21,693 bases of DNA from Larix sibirica (GCA_004151065.3 NWUY0300006313.1:37175-58867); one strand, 5' to 3'; shown: positions 1 to 9,952, counted from the stretch's first letter. The notes: generated by a model from the letters alone, not told the origin. Made by a program: numbers and translations.

Positions 1-19
1 TTTAATAGGGTCAAAAATT

Positions 20-165
20 GCCTGCCGATTTTTTGCCCTATTTGCCGATTTTGTTCCGATTTTTGCCCATTTTTTCCAAATTTCACTATTTTTCAGGCTG
101 ATTTTTTGTTTCAGGGTTTACAATGTACGTCGTGAAAAATTGTGATGTTGCCGATTTTTCAGCAA
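20..165. repeat. T-rich imperfect repeat inside CYP40 intron 3
   Basis: The motif tgccgatttt and close variants occur several times (near 23, 42, 55 and 150) in T-rich DNA. By position this is intron 3 of the cyclophilin gene. No exon could be recognised in 1-439 on the minus strand. Confidence 0.4.
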
Positions 166-439
166 TTTTATCAACCATAATATTAATGGCAAGCCATTGA
201 TATGAAATAATGTGAAATAATCCCACATAACAATATCAGCCCTCAAAAAACTCATGAAAAAAAAGCTAGCCTGAAGTATCATCTAGATGAGTACTCTTAA
301 ATACAAAAGTTAGAGATATATGCAAACTTAGATAAGGCTGTTTGACTCAATTGTTCCACAGGCACATTAAGATCAATTTTACTACATGATCCTCAACAGC
401 TAAATAACAAAACATTAAGAGTGGAATTGTAAAGAATAC

Positions 440-2668
440 CCTCATCAATCTCTTCATTATCCCAACAATTATCAAGATAGTGCATAGCCTTCCTGTATTT
501 TCTTAAGGCCATCTTGTAATCCCCTTTCTGCAAAATTAAGAATTAACAGTCAAGTTCAGCTGCTCCAGCAAATCGATAAACAGAAGGATATTGTCAACAA
601 GAGAAGCTGTAGTAAACAATGAACCTCATTTCAAGCATTACATGTGAAAAGTTCTGTGAAGGATTGAAATGTTGCAAAGCATAAAATACATAGGGAAGTT
701 TAAGTAAATTAGAACTAACCTAACTCTCATAGAACAAGATACATAATAGCAGGATCCAATCAAAGAGATGTATACCCTAAATAACATTTACCAAGCTATC
801 AATATTGTAGTAACAAACATTTTAAATGTTAATCAAACTTGCATTGAGGATCAAAAGCATAATTTTTTCATTTCTTGCAACTATGCTAAAGCTCATAACA
901 TAAATCTTGTAAAGATGCGAAGCTCTAACAATAGACAGGGATGCAAGAAAACATGCTTAAGAATGTGTAAAACCTAATTAGAAGTTTATCAGAACAAATA
1001 GCTTAAAAGTACACAAGTTTTTTCAAGAAGCCAATACACTCATTTGGGTTTACAATTGCAAGACATAAAAAAAAGGATATGCGAAGTCAGCAAAATCACC
1101 TTGAAATGCTCATTCCCAAAACTTTTAGCTGATACCACTGCAGCTATCCACCATGATAGCTCTGCAGGTTTTTCATCAAGATCACCTGGCCAATCTGGGT
1201 ATTTGTCTCCATCTTTAAAGAAGTTAAGAACACCATCATCTGCACCTTCTAGTATCTCTCCACAGTCTGCAATTCTAACATCGTTCACAGGACAATCATT
1301 GTTGCCAACGGGGGTCTGCTCAACTGCCCTTATAACTCCTCTACCTTTTATTATCTTTCCAAATACTACATGTTTTCCATCCAGATGAGAGGTCCGTGTT
1401 GTAGTGATAAAAAACTGTGAACCATTGGTATTAGGTCCAGAGTTGGCCATTGACAGCATTCCTTTCCGTTCATGCTTCAAGATAAAATTTTCATCCTCAA
1501 AGTTCAATCCATAAATCGACTCCCCCCCTCTACCGTTATGAGAAGAAATGTCTCCACCTTGTATCATAAAAGATTTCATCACACGATGAAAGGGGACTCC
1601 CTAAAATGACAAGAAAAACACTTTATAAGTAACTATAAAGTTAACCGATGAAAGAAAAAATGGTTTGGTTAAATCAACAAACATAGAAAGACATATGGAT
1701 TTCCACCTAGCCAATTGAGATCTCCTTAAGCTGGGGCCTTCAACCACAATGGAGTCAGCAAGCCCCAAAATGCCAGGTATCTGCTGGAACGATCTTGGCC
1801 AGCAGAGGATCAGGCCAAACATTAAACATGATCCATTAGCAGTTATGTTACAAGGAATTTAAGGTTCAGCTGGGTCTTTTCAAATAACAACACAATGCAT
1901 CCGAATTTCTAAATAATAAATTGCGGGCTTACAATATAAGGAGAATTTTACTCGGTATTAGTTTTACTCTAAAAGAACTACCTCGCTTGGAATTGTAATT
2001 CCAGATGTATGATGAGCATATGGATGATTACAGTAGAAGAAACTAACCATACAGTTGTGGGGGGTAGTTGAGACTCGAGAGTAATTCTCAAAACTAAGCC
2101 TGCACTTATTTACATGGAAATTTGTTTATGAGGTCCAAACTTCTTATAGGTCTTCTGGTATCTATTTCTAGACCAGTGTATTATTTTTCAACCGCAGATA
2201 TAAATTAAAAATAGACCAAATAGAAAGATCATTTGGGTTTTTCAACAAACCAAGCAATTTTCTACAAAAGATAATGCCCAACATATGAAAAGCCTGAATT
2301 TTTCAAGAAACCCAAATAGTCTATTCTTTTGGAGCCCAGACTAGATTTATGTTCACACAAATATTACAGACCAGAAACCTTGAAATCTATCATCTTACCT
2401 AAAAAAATTACTAATATAAACCCCAAAATTCTCAAAAAGTATCTAGTTCTCACAAAAGAAATATCCTAGGATTGCCAAAACACGCATAGAAATACAGAAA
2501 AGTTACTTTGTAATGCAGAGGAGCACCAGTATGAGGGCCTGTTCCCTTCTCTCCTGTACACAGCGCTCTGAAATTCTCAGCAGTCTTAGGCACTATGTCT
2601 GCATAGAGTTCCACTACAATCCTCCCCTCCAACTCTCCTCCAATACGTATATCCAAATAGCACCTCAT
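440..2668 (-). CDS. CYP40: Cyclophilin-40 type peptidyl-prolyl isomerase, 5' three exons (3' part outside window)
   Basis: The minus-strand exons are 2668-2507, 1600-1100 and 527-440. They are joined by GT-AG introns (donors gtaact, gtgatt and gtattc; acceptors ttttag and ttgcag) in phases 0, 0 and 1. Joined, they give 250 residues. The cyclophilin domain spans about 1-175, with active-site residues R60, F65, M66, Q68, A106, F118, L127 and H131. H126 stands where cyclophilin A has Trp121, which is usual in CYP40 proteins and linked to weak cyclosporin binding. Residues after about 195 (AELSWW, then NEHFK joined to [14 protein letters not shown]) are the start of the C-terminal TPR region. In plants this family (SQUINT in Arabidopsis) isomerises prolyl bonds, binds Hsp90 and supports AGO1/miRNA function. 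About 110 further residues (the remaining TPR repeats) should lie left of position 1. The ATG at 2668 is the first after an in-frame stop. No frameshift or nonsense codon is seen, so the gene is probably functional; whether the missing exons exist cannot be judged. Confidence 0.93.
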
Positions 2669-2721
2669 TTCTGAAAACCTGAATATCCTTAAACTCCTTG
2701 AACCCACGTATCAAGATGTCA

Positions 2722-2729
2722 TTATATAG
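2722..2729 (-). promoter_or_regulatory. Candidate TATA box of the CYP40 gene
   Basis: On the minus strand the sequence gctatataatg lies about 55-60 bases upstream of the CYP40 start codon. Transcription starting 25-35 bases downstream would leave a 5' leader of roughly 20-30 bases. A TTTTCAG just before the ATG could instead be a 3' splice site, which would move the promoter further upstream. This call rests on motif and position only. Confidence 0.35.
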
Positions 2730-2769
2730 CCATAGGAGTGTCATACTCCACCAAGGTGCCTTGAGTATC

Positions 2770-3998
2770 AGGCCATGGCACTGTACATCATGAGCGCTCT
2801 GTGGTTTGGCCTGGGCGATCATGGGTGGGCTGTGTTTTGTCCTGTTTGGGTGGGCTGACATATAGAAGCACAGTTACGTGTACAGATCTATAACTATTCA
2901 GAGCACCAAAAGGCCATTATTTTTGGATTGGTTGTTGATGAAATGGAAGATAATTCAATATCCCGAAACAGCTAATGAGCTATTTGTTTGTTCTGCGTCA
3001 AATAATGGATTGCGCATTGCCTCTGGTGATTGGTTTGTAGCTGTTAGTGGGTGAATCAATATTCCAAAAGGTTGTATATTTAACTATATCTGGGTGTGAT
3101 CCATGCTAATTAACTTTTAAGGTGGTGTTTAAAAAAGTAAAATATTTTTTATTTTTACTCTTATGTTCGACTGACATGGAAATCTCTAAAATGTCTACAA
3201 AATTATCCGTAACAGAGATGTTTAAAAGTCATTGCACTGAGCTTTAAGAATTTCTAAACAGATTAAAAATGGATATAAATTAAAACCAAATCTTAATACA
3301 AAAGAGAATATGAGAGTAAAAGGGCTGTGACAATCAGTGGGATCCTAAAGTTTGAAGACCATAAAGGAGAAGATCCATGGTATAAAAATGGTAAGAATCA
3401 GAATATTCAATTTCCATGGTAGAGAACATAATAGACTCTTTTTCCAAAAGTAATGTGAGAGTTCCATGATTCATGAGTTCCATGATTCATGCAGTACATG
3501 AAAGTAGAAAAGTGAAGGATGTGAAAGCAAAAAGGTACAATCAATAAGATATGATGGTTAGGTACTTATTTTCAAAAAGGAAATAAGGACATTACATCAC
3601 GTTGAGTGTATATGGGAATCAAAGTTAATAACTTTCAAGGTTATATTATTGTTCTCACATATAGATAAAGAATGTTAAAATAATTTGTATTTCAACAAAA
3701 ATATATAATATATTAAAATTATTGTATAAATACAATAAAAGAATGTGGAAGAGGTTTTTTAATTAATTATTTTTTATTATATATTAGTTATTTATTGAAA
3801 TGTTTAATATTTTGAGTAGAATGGTATATTGTGTTAATTGAATGTAATTTGAGTGATTATGAGAAAAAGTTGTTATTATTCTTATTTTAGTTCAATCTTT
3901 TAGTAATATTTTTTTTGTAATGAGTAGATTATTGATAAATTACATATAATTTATTCATAAATTATTGATATAATAATTTCAATTTTAATACACATTAG
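2770..3998. other. Intergenic AT-rich region without recognisable genes
   Basis: No supported coding region is seen. The stretch next to the CYP40 gene (about 2750-2870) is richer in G and C than the rest and may be promoter DNA. A perfect 16-bp tandem duplication lies at 3459-3474 and 3475-3490. From about 3650 to 3998 the sequence is very AT-rich. Confidence 0.6.
3459..3490. repeat. 16-bp perfect tandem duplication
   Basis: The unit gagttccatgattcat occurs twice head to tail with no mismatch. It has no visible link to a gene or mobile element. Confidence 0.85.
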
Positions 3999-4013
3999 TA
4001 TTGTAATTATGAA
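3999..4013. repeat. Left target-site duplication of the 4014-5161 insertion
   Basis: Tattgtaattatgaa matches tattgtgattatgaa at 5162-5176 in 14 of 15 positions. The two copies bracket a segment whose base composition differs sharply from the AT-rich left flank and which ends in an A tract. Confidence 0.75.
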
Positions 4014-5161
4014 CTATGGATGGGGTGGCATCCGGACAAATTGCGCAAATTAATGGTGATGAGACAGTGGGGGTTCACACTATGGCACAATCTACTAGGG
4101 TGTATTAATCACGCCCCCTCCCGAGAGCAAACAGACCATCATCCACCCGACGCATTAACTTCACATTCATGGAGGAGGGAGAGATTGAATGGATTCATGG
4201 AAAGTCGCCCAGGCTCGACGGTAGCAAGATAAATGGACTCGCGTCCTTAGACTAGAGTGATCGTCTATCCACTACCAGAACCCTCCCAAGAATTGAGCTT
4301 CAACAATGTGAGGTTAGTGAAGCTGCCACCATGACGAGAGAACATCAGCGTGCCCCAAGCAGGAGGGGTTGCTCCAATCAAAGGCAAGGTAGAGACTCAG
4401 GAGAGGTCGGCATTGTGCGGTACCTCGGCTCAATGATTGATACACTCCTCAACATCAGACAAGGAATCAGAGGCTTGGACGAGGACATGCAAACTCAGCT
4501 GAAAGAACTGGAGTACGGGATCCAGATTGTGATCGATCGGTGTGCCAACATTGCTGAACTTTTCAATCTACCCTCACCATTCCTTGTAGTAGTTGTGGAG
4601 TTGGAGGTGGCGGACGAGGCTCTAGGAGAGACAATGGGAGTCGCAGTGGAAGTAAACCCAAAGGAGGAGCAATTCAATGATGAGCAAGCTAAGCCCAGCA
4701 CTGGAATTGGCAAGAGAGAGGCCCCAGAAAGCAGTCACAAGTAGGAAATAAAAGAGGAGCCACAACAATAGAAAAGATGTTTGGCATCCTCAGCCATGAT
4801 GGTTGGCCTGCATTTCTCAATTTGAAATGTTCTACCCTTTTGATGTTTTCTATAAGTATGAATCTGTAATATCTTTGTTAGTCTTTGATAGTCTGAACTT
4901 TTTTTTTTGTTTCATATCACCCTTGTGTATGGTGCAATCTAGTAGCTTCCAGTTTAGGCGGTTTAGCAGTCACTTATTGTTTTTTTTTACTATAGGCCTG
5001 GGTGTTTCTCCATCTATAAGGCCCAGTGTAGACTCCAGCAAACTTATGTTTGTTTCAGAGCCTGAGTGTTTCTCCCCCTGGGAGGATCAGTACAGACTTG
5101 GCATGTACCTTTGTGTAAATTTTATGTAATATTAAAGTAAGTACTAAATTACAAAAAAAAA
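4014..5161 (+). mobile_element. Retroposed intronless unit with A tail and target-site duplication
   Basis: This 1.15-kb segment is flanked by a 15-bp direct repeat (one mismatch) and ends on the plus strand in a run of nine to ten A directly before the right repeat. That arrangement is the hallmark of target-primed reverse transcription, as done by LINE machinery. A reading frame starts two bases inside the left end and the remaining ~400 bases resemble a 3' UTR. It could be a processed copy of a cellular mRNA, a 5'-truncated LINE, or a non-autonomous retroposon. No reverse transcriptase motif is seen inside it. A short internal similarity in the tail (cctgggtgtttctcc near 4999 and cctgagtgtttctcc near 5061) hints at a local duplication. 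Confidence 0.65.
4016..4744 (+). pseudogene. Decayed reading frame of unknown function in the retroposed unit
   Basis: One frame runs from an ATG at 4016 to a stop at 4742-4744 (about 242 codons), interrupted only by a TAA near 4106 and a TAG near 4250. The last 137 residues, from an ATG at 4331, are uninterrupted. Visible features are an acidic stretch (MEEGEIEWIHGKSPR), an Arg/Gln-rich segment, an amphipathic stretch with possible coiled-coil character (SMIDTLLNIRQGIRGLDEDM and following), then an acidic tail rich in V, E and A. I do not recognise a family. An ORF1/gag-like protein is conceivable from the helical, charged composition, but a fragment of a host gene is equally possible. Confidence 0.45.
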
Positions 5162-5176
5162 TATTGTGATTATGAA
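5162..5176. repeat. Right target-site duplication of the 4014-5161 insertion
   Basis: Tattgtgattatgaa differs from 3999-4013 by one A/G transition. It follows directly after the A tract. Confidence 0.75.
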
Positions 5177-5315
5177 AATTGTATTCACATACATGATAAT
5201 CGTAAAAATGTTACTTAGTTGGAAAAACAAATTGGATGAATGACATTATGAGTTGTATGTAAAATACATATATTTTTTTGAATGGCATGTACTACTATAA
5301 TATTGTTACTCCAAA

Positions 5316-5748
5316 GGGGTGGTAGGAGCAAGGGGGGTCATAATTGATCACAAGGGAACTCAGGTTCAAGCCTATGCATGGGGTACTAGGGAGACAACCA
5401 ATAATAAAGGATAAATCTTAGCACACTATCAAGGTATACTAGTCAACCAAGAAATGGGCATTGAAAACATCATAGTTATAGGGGACTCTACTACCATCAT
5501 CAATCATATGAGCAACTCCTCGATTCCTAAATATGTGATGCTCTCCTAGCAAGCCTAAAGTGTGCAACTAATAACCAAATCTTTCACCAAAATTTCCTAC
5601 TTCTAAGTTTGACAATGTCAAAACAAGGTTGTTGGCTCTCAAGCAAACCAAGCTACATGTATTGAAATAGAAAAATCAAGGAAAAAAGGGGGAGCCTTAA
5701 TATCTAACTACCTCCCATGAATTTAATTATTATCACATGCAAGGATGT
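5316..5748 (+). pseudogene. Remnant of a retroelement RNase H domain
   Basis: The plus frame starting near 5316 translates to GVVGARGVIIDHKG, then AYAWGTRETTNNKG, a stop, ILAHYQGILVNQEMGIENII, and VIGDSTTIINHM. This follows the RNase H fold of plant retroelements: the glycine-rich strand, the NNxAE helix start (here NNKG-stop, so the catalytic Glu is lost), and the GDS strand with its Asp. After several stops a match to the final NxxADxxANxA motif appears as NKVVGSQANQA, with the last catalytic Asp replaced. It is clearly dead. It may be LINE-type or the RNase H of an LTR element; I cannot tell. It is a third retroelement, separate from the two LINEs to the right. Confidence 0.7.
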
Positions 5749-6660
5749 GACAAGGAATGCATTCAACACAAGGAGCAATTAGTGTGTGATCCCACGCATA
5801 TTTGAAACACTGCATAAACAATTAATCCACAACAAATCAAGCCTACAACAAGGATGTCGTCGAACAACCCTCAAACACAATGCTAATGATAAACACTTGG
5901 AGGAATGAGGGAGTAAAACGTCTGGGATATGTCTCACTCTATTTGCAATAATACAAGGATATAGGCTCCTACTAGAGGTGGAGAACCCATTATCATATAG
6001 AATTGAGCCCATAATTATAGACAAACTGAGCACATAGGGTCACACAATGTCTAGGAGTGTAGAGGACAACTTCAACTTGTTTCAAGAAGGAACAAAATCC
6101 ACAGTGGTGAAAAGATTCAATATTCTACAGAGGAAAATGAAGGATCGTCACAACAACAGGTGTGTAATTTGTGAAGCTTCTGAACTGAGACGTGGCCTCC
6201 AGAGATGAGAAAGGCATATTGAAGAGTTGCAATAATGCCATGGCCTGCTTGTAAGGAAGTTAGACAAATGGAAAAAGAATTGGAAACAAGGCCATGAAGA
6301 ATAAAAACAGTATTGGAATCAACAAATTGAAGGGCTATGTCCCAAATGAAAGCAATAAAGAAAAAGTAGTAAAATAATGAAATAGTAGCAAGCAATACTA
6401 GTAATAGGATGGATGACATTGAACAAAAATGCAAGGAAATGATGGAAAAAAATGGAGCAGAGTAAGAAACTAATAAAATAAATAGATTTCTCTTACTCTC
6501 CTCCTACTCATTTAACAAGCACTTACATCATAGAGATGTAGAAACCAATGAAAGAAGTAATGATTTAACAAACCCAAAAAACCAATCAAAAGGAATCTCA
6601 TCTCTCTAAGATAGGAGGAACAATAATAATTGCTCATAAAAGAGTCCCTTGCTAAATTTG
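5749..6660. other. Degenerate sequence, no intact gene
   Basis: No open frame of credible length is seen. On the plus strand, 6055-6470 gives a broken frame rich in K, E, Q and R with several stops (pieces such as VVKRFNILQRKMKDRHNNR and ELRRGLQR). This may be an old coiled-coil coding stretch belonging to the same dead retroelement. The hydrophobic minus-strand frame opposite it is best explained as its complement. Confidence 0.4.
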
Positions 6661-6662
6661 TC

Positions 6663-6895
6663 TTATAATAATGTTATTTAAATTTATTTTTTCAATATTT
6701 AAATTTATTTTTCTAATAAGACAGTTTGTAAAGCAACATGCCTACCATTTTGAATAAAGTAGAAGCAATTCTAAAAAATATATATATATGTTATAATAAT
6801 GCTATTTAAATTTCTTTTTCTAATAAGACAGTTTGTAGAGCAACATGCCTACCATTTTGAATAAAGTAGAAGCAACTCTAAAAAAATATATGTAA
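6663..6895. repeat. Imperfect tandem duplication of about 105-128 bp
   Basis: Both units (6663-6790 and 6791-about 6895) begin ttataataatg and contain taataagacagtttgta, then gcaacatgcctaccatttt, and end in a run of A and TA repeats. The first unit carries an extra ~20-bp AT-rich stretch. The left end of the large 2.2-kb duplication falls inside the second unit. Confidence 0.85.
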
Positions 6896-7139
6896 TAAAA
6901 GATAAAACAGATATTGATGTTCATCACAAAATCAAGACATATCTACTCCTTTTTTATTACAACACTATATGATTCCCCTTTTTTATTACCACACTATATA
7001 ATTCGACCACAGTTTCTTTTTAATAGAAAATATTCCATTCTTATTATAAAAAGAATCATTCAAAACTATTCACCAATTTCCCATAAAAAAAAACAAGCAA
7101 TTGAACATATTAAATTCATGTGTATCCTTAATGTGTAAA

Positions 7140-7533
7140 AGAGGTTATCCTCGAGCTATGAACTAGGTAATGGAATGTTTTTAATTACCTTTTTCCTCGT
7201 AAAATCGAACAGGGGAACTCTCCAAACATTCCAGTGAGCATCATCAACCGAACTTGCTGGAAATACAAACCCACGAGCCGAGGCCAGCCTGAATTTGGAA
7301 CCAGACATAATCAACAAAAGCGTGGGGTCTACCACTGCGGTCACACGAGGTCGTAAGCTTACAGGAATCGAACCTAGGCTCCCTGCAAGGCATCCTTCAT
7401 AACTCATCGCTGGCTCTGGGACCTCAGCCCCATATTAAAAGTAAACTCATCGTAATATAAAACATCCATATTGTGTTGAAGAGAGGTTATCCTCGAGCTA
7501 TGAAGTAGGTAATGGATTTTTTTTAATTACCTT
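7140..7533 (-). mobile_element. SINE-like insertion between 52-bp direct repeats (copy 1)
   Basis: A ~290-bp segment (7192-7481) lies between direct repeats of 52 bp (7140-7191 and 7482-7533; few mismatches). On the minus strand ggttcgattcc at 7374-7364 fits the RNA polymerase III B-box consensus of tRNA-derived SINEs, and the segment ends in a short A run (gaggaaaaa) next to the left repeat. A good A box is not evident. The 52-bp repeats are far longer than ordinary SINE target-site duplications, so a local segmental duplication is an alternative. The minus-strand 83-codon frame across it is probably not a gene. Confidence 0.35.
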
Positions 7534-7734
7534 AATATGAATGTTTCTATATTTCCTAACTCCTAAGTATGATCTATTTTGTATGGTTAGCTAAGTGTGT
7601 CATGGACCTTATATGCCTTTTACAAAATTATGGTAATATGAATGTTTCTATATTTCCTAACTCCTAACTATGATCTCTTTTGTATTGTTAGCTAAGTGTG
7701 TCATGGACCTTATATTCCTTTTGCAAAATTATGG
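7533..7734. repeat. 101-bp tandem duplication (copy 1)
   Basis: Units 7533-7633 and 7634-7734 both begin taatatgaatgtttctat and end caaaattatgg. They differ at only about five or six positions. The pair lies just upstream of the presumed LINE 5' UTR. Confidence 0.9.
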
Positions 7735-8061
7735 TAAGTGTTATCTTTTAGTTTAGGTATTATAAATAAAAGTCAGTAACAAAAATTCATAAATTATTGG
7801 AGTTGATAAATGTCAAAATCGGACAAGACAAAGTTAGTCTTGATGGAGGTTTCAGTGTAAGGTTTCAGAAGGGTTTCATGTCGAGAAGGGTATCAGGAGG
7901 GTTTCATGGCGTTTATGTGCTTATTTTCCCAGGATTGCTTCTAAGTTGATGGAGGTCGTGTAACTCGTTGACTTTTCCTGGTTTTTTTTCCAGTTTTTTT
8001 ATTCTATTTTATCACTGTGGTGGCATTTTTTTCAACCTTTTGGATTGATAAGGATGAGGAC

Positions 8062-9057
8062 ATGTTGGATTATTCGAATGGGGGGACATAACCTTCTAGG
8101 TCATTTTTTCCGATTGACTCGGAATTCCGTCGCCGAGTTAGAGTTTTTTGTCCTCTGGGTTCTGGCAAGTCCTTAGCTTCGCGCCCCCACTCTTTTTCTG
8201 CGGATTGTTTCCGGTTGGGTTTTTCATTGTCTCCCCAGGCACATGTTGGGAATACTGCAGGTGGTGTCAACATGGAGCCGGCACACGTGCCTTCTGTACA
8301 AGATGGGGTACACGGTGTTCCTTCTGTTCATGCCAAAGACCCAGTTATTTCCATTGCGGGACATGCCTCTGTTATGTCCTCGAGTAAGGATGGTCTCCAT
8401 CATGCTGAAGTCGGCCCTCCCGGTCCTTGCAAACAAAGGAAAGTGATTTCTGGTTCAAGGGATAAATCCTATCGTGGTTGCAAGACTCTGAAGGCATTAG
8501 CTGACCCTATCCAAACGGCCCTTAGTCGGGATACAAATCTTGCTAGGGTGGAAGGTATGGTGAAGCGGGATCTAGTTGGGTGGTTGGATTATATTTCCCT
8601 CACTAGAGAGCAACTCTTGGCTTGGGTCGGTACCCATTGGAAACCTTTTTTTGGTTATATGTCGAAGGTTTGTTTATTGGTGAATGGTTGGCTCTATTTC
8701 CATTTTCATGTTGAGGAACATTTAGAGCTGATTCTGAGCAAGGTGTGGGTTATCAAGGATGGATCATTGGTTTTGGATAGATGGCACACTGCCTTTGACC
8801 CCTTGGTGGAGAAGGTTCGTAAAAGGAATTTATGGCTTCTATTACCAGGTTTCCCTCTACAACTATGTACCAGACCTGTCCTGGAGTTGATTGCGAATGT
8901 TTTTGGGTGTTTTATCCATATGGAGGAGTCTATGCTTTTTGGGTATGATAAGCGTGGTACTACTATTTTAATCGAGACTGATACTTCATAAGGTATTCCA
9001 GCTGATTTACATATTCAATGGGGAGACTAGTTGATTAAATAGAGGTTGGATTACCTT
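8062..9057 (+). pseudogene. LINE ORF1 fragment with DUF4283 domain (copy 1, truncated)
   Basis: The frame starts at an ATG at 8062, meets a TAA at 8089-8091, then is open to a TAA at 8989-8991. Two further in-frame TAGs follow (9028, 9040) before the copy ends at the N. Bases 8545-8988 encode a DUF4283 domain: LVGWL near its start, the LLVNGWLYFHF core, LDRWHTAFDP and LWLLLPGFPLQLC. This domain is typical of the ORF1 (nucleic-acid-binding, gag-like) protein of plant L1-type LINEs. The zinc knuckle that should follow is missing because the copy stops first. The stops at CAA- or CAG-like places suggest C-to-T decay. Confidence 0.85.
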
Positions 9058-9058
9058 N
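9058..9058. other. Undetermined base at the duplication junction
   Basis: The only N in the window. It lies exactly between the end of copy 1 and the start of copy 2. The matching base is c at 6841 if it belongs to the left end, or t at 11276 if it belongs to the right end. Confidence 0.95.
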
Positions 9059-9356
9059 AACATGCCTACCATTTTGAATAAAGTAGAAGCAACTCTAAAA
9101 AAATATATGTAATAAAAGATAAAACAGATATTGATGTTCATCACAAAATCAAGACATATCTACTCCTTTTTTATTACAACACTATATGATTCCCCTTTTT
9201 TATTACCACACTATATAATTCGACCACAGTTTCTTTTTAATAGAAAATATTCCATTCTTATTATAAAAAGAATCATTCAAAACTATTCACCAATTTCCCA
9301 TAAAAAAAAACAAGCAATTGAACATATTAAATTCATGTGTATCCTTAATGTGTAAA

Positions 9357-9751
9357 AGAGGTTATCCTCGAGCTATGAATTAGGTAATGGAATGTTTTTA
9401 ATTACCTTTTTCCTCGTAAAATCAAACAGGGGAACTCTCCAAACATTCCAGTGAGCATTGTCAACCGAACTTGCTGGAAATACAAACCCACGAGCCGAGG
9501 CCAGCTTGAATTTGGAACCGGACATAATCAACAAAAGCGTGGGGTCTACCACCGCGGTCACACGAGGTCGTAAGTTTACAGGAATCGAACCTAGGCTCCC
9601 TGCAAGGCATCCTTCATAACTCATCGTTGGCTCTCGGACCTCAGCCCCATATTAAAAGTAAACTCATCGTAATATAAAACATCCATATTGTGTTGAAGAG
9701 AGGTTATCCTCGAGCTATGAAGTATTTAATGGATTTTTTTTTAATTACCTT
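9357..9751 (-). mobile_element. SINE-like insertion between direct repeats (copy 2)
   Basis: Second copy of 7140-7533, carried along by the 2.2-kb duplication. The B-box-like motif is conserved. The right direct repeat has mutated (gtatttaatgg instead of gtaggtaatgg) and has one extra T. Confidence 0.35.
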
Positions 9752-9952
9752 AATATGAATGTTTCTATATTTCCTAACTCCTAAGTATGATCTATTTTGT
9801 ATGGTTAGCTAAGTGTGTCATGGACCTTATATGCCTTTTACAAAATTATGGTAATATGAATGTTTCTATATTTCCTAACTCCTAACTATGATCTCTTTTG
9901 TATTGTTAGCTAAGTGTGTCATGGACCTTATATTCCTTTTGCAAAATTATGG
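9751..9952. repeat. 101-bp tandem duplication (copy 2)
   Basis: Units 9751-9851 and 9852-9952, the counterpart of 7533-7734 in the second large copy. The two large copies look identical here by eye. Confidence 0.9.

Larger units (their letters stand above)
6842..9057. repeat. Large direct duplication, copy 1
   Basis: Matches 9059-11275 end to end with offset 2217, rising to 2218 after one extra T in a T run. It holds the SINE-like piece, the 101-bp tandem repeat, a LINE 5' UTR and part of LINE ORF1. It stops abruptly at 9057, in the middle of ORF1, where a single N follows. Divergence is uneven: almost none by eye in 6842-7140 and 7533-7860, a dozen or so substitutions in 7142-7532, and about 31 in the 777 bases from 8215. 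Confidence 0.95.

Noticed and set aside
768-977. 69-codon plus-strand frame inside CYP40 intron 2
   Set aside because: AT-rich intronic DNA on the opposite strand; no family resemblance.
1601-1822. Extra minus-strand exon within CYP40 intron 1
   Set aside because: Exons 1 and 2 join in phase without it, and its translation does not match the cyclophilin fold.
6117-6434. Hydrophobic 105-codon minus-strand frame that looks like a membrane protein
   Set aside because: It is the complement of a K/E/Q-rich degenerate plus frame in AT-rich DNA; no start context or homology supports it.
6914-7138. 74-codon plus frame present identically at 9131-9355
   Set aside because: The identity comes from the 2.2-kb duplication. 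The composition (I, F, Y, K, S) is that of AT-rich non-coding DNA.
7364-7374. A tRNA gene on the minus strand, suggested by ggttcgattcc
   Set aside because: No acceptor stem, anticodon arm or good A box could be built around it; at most a tRNA-derived SINE.
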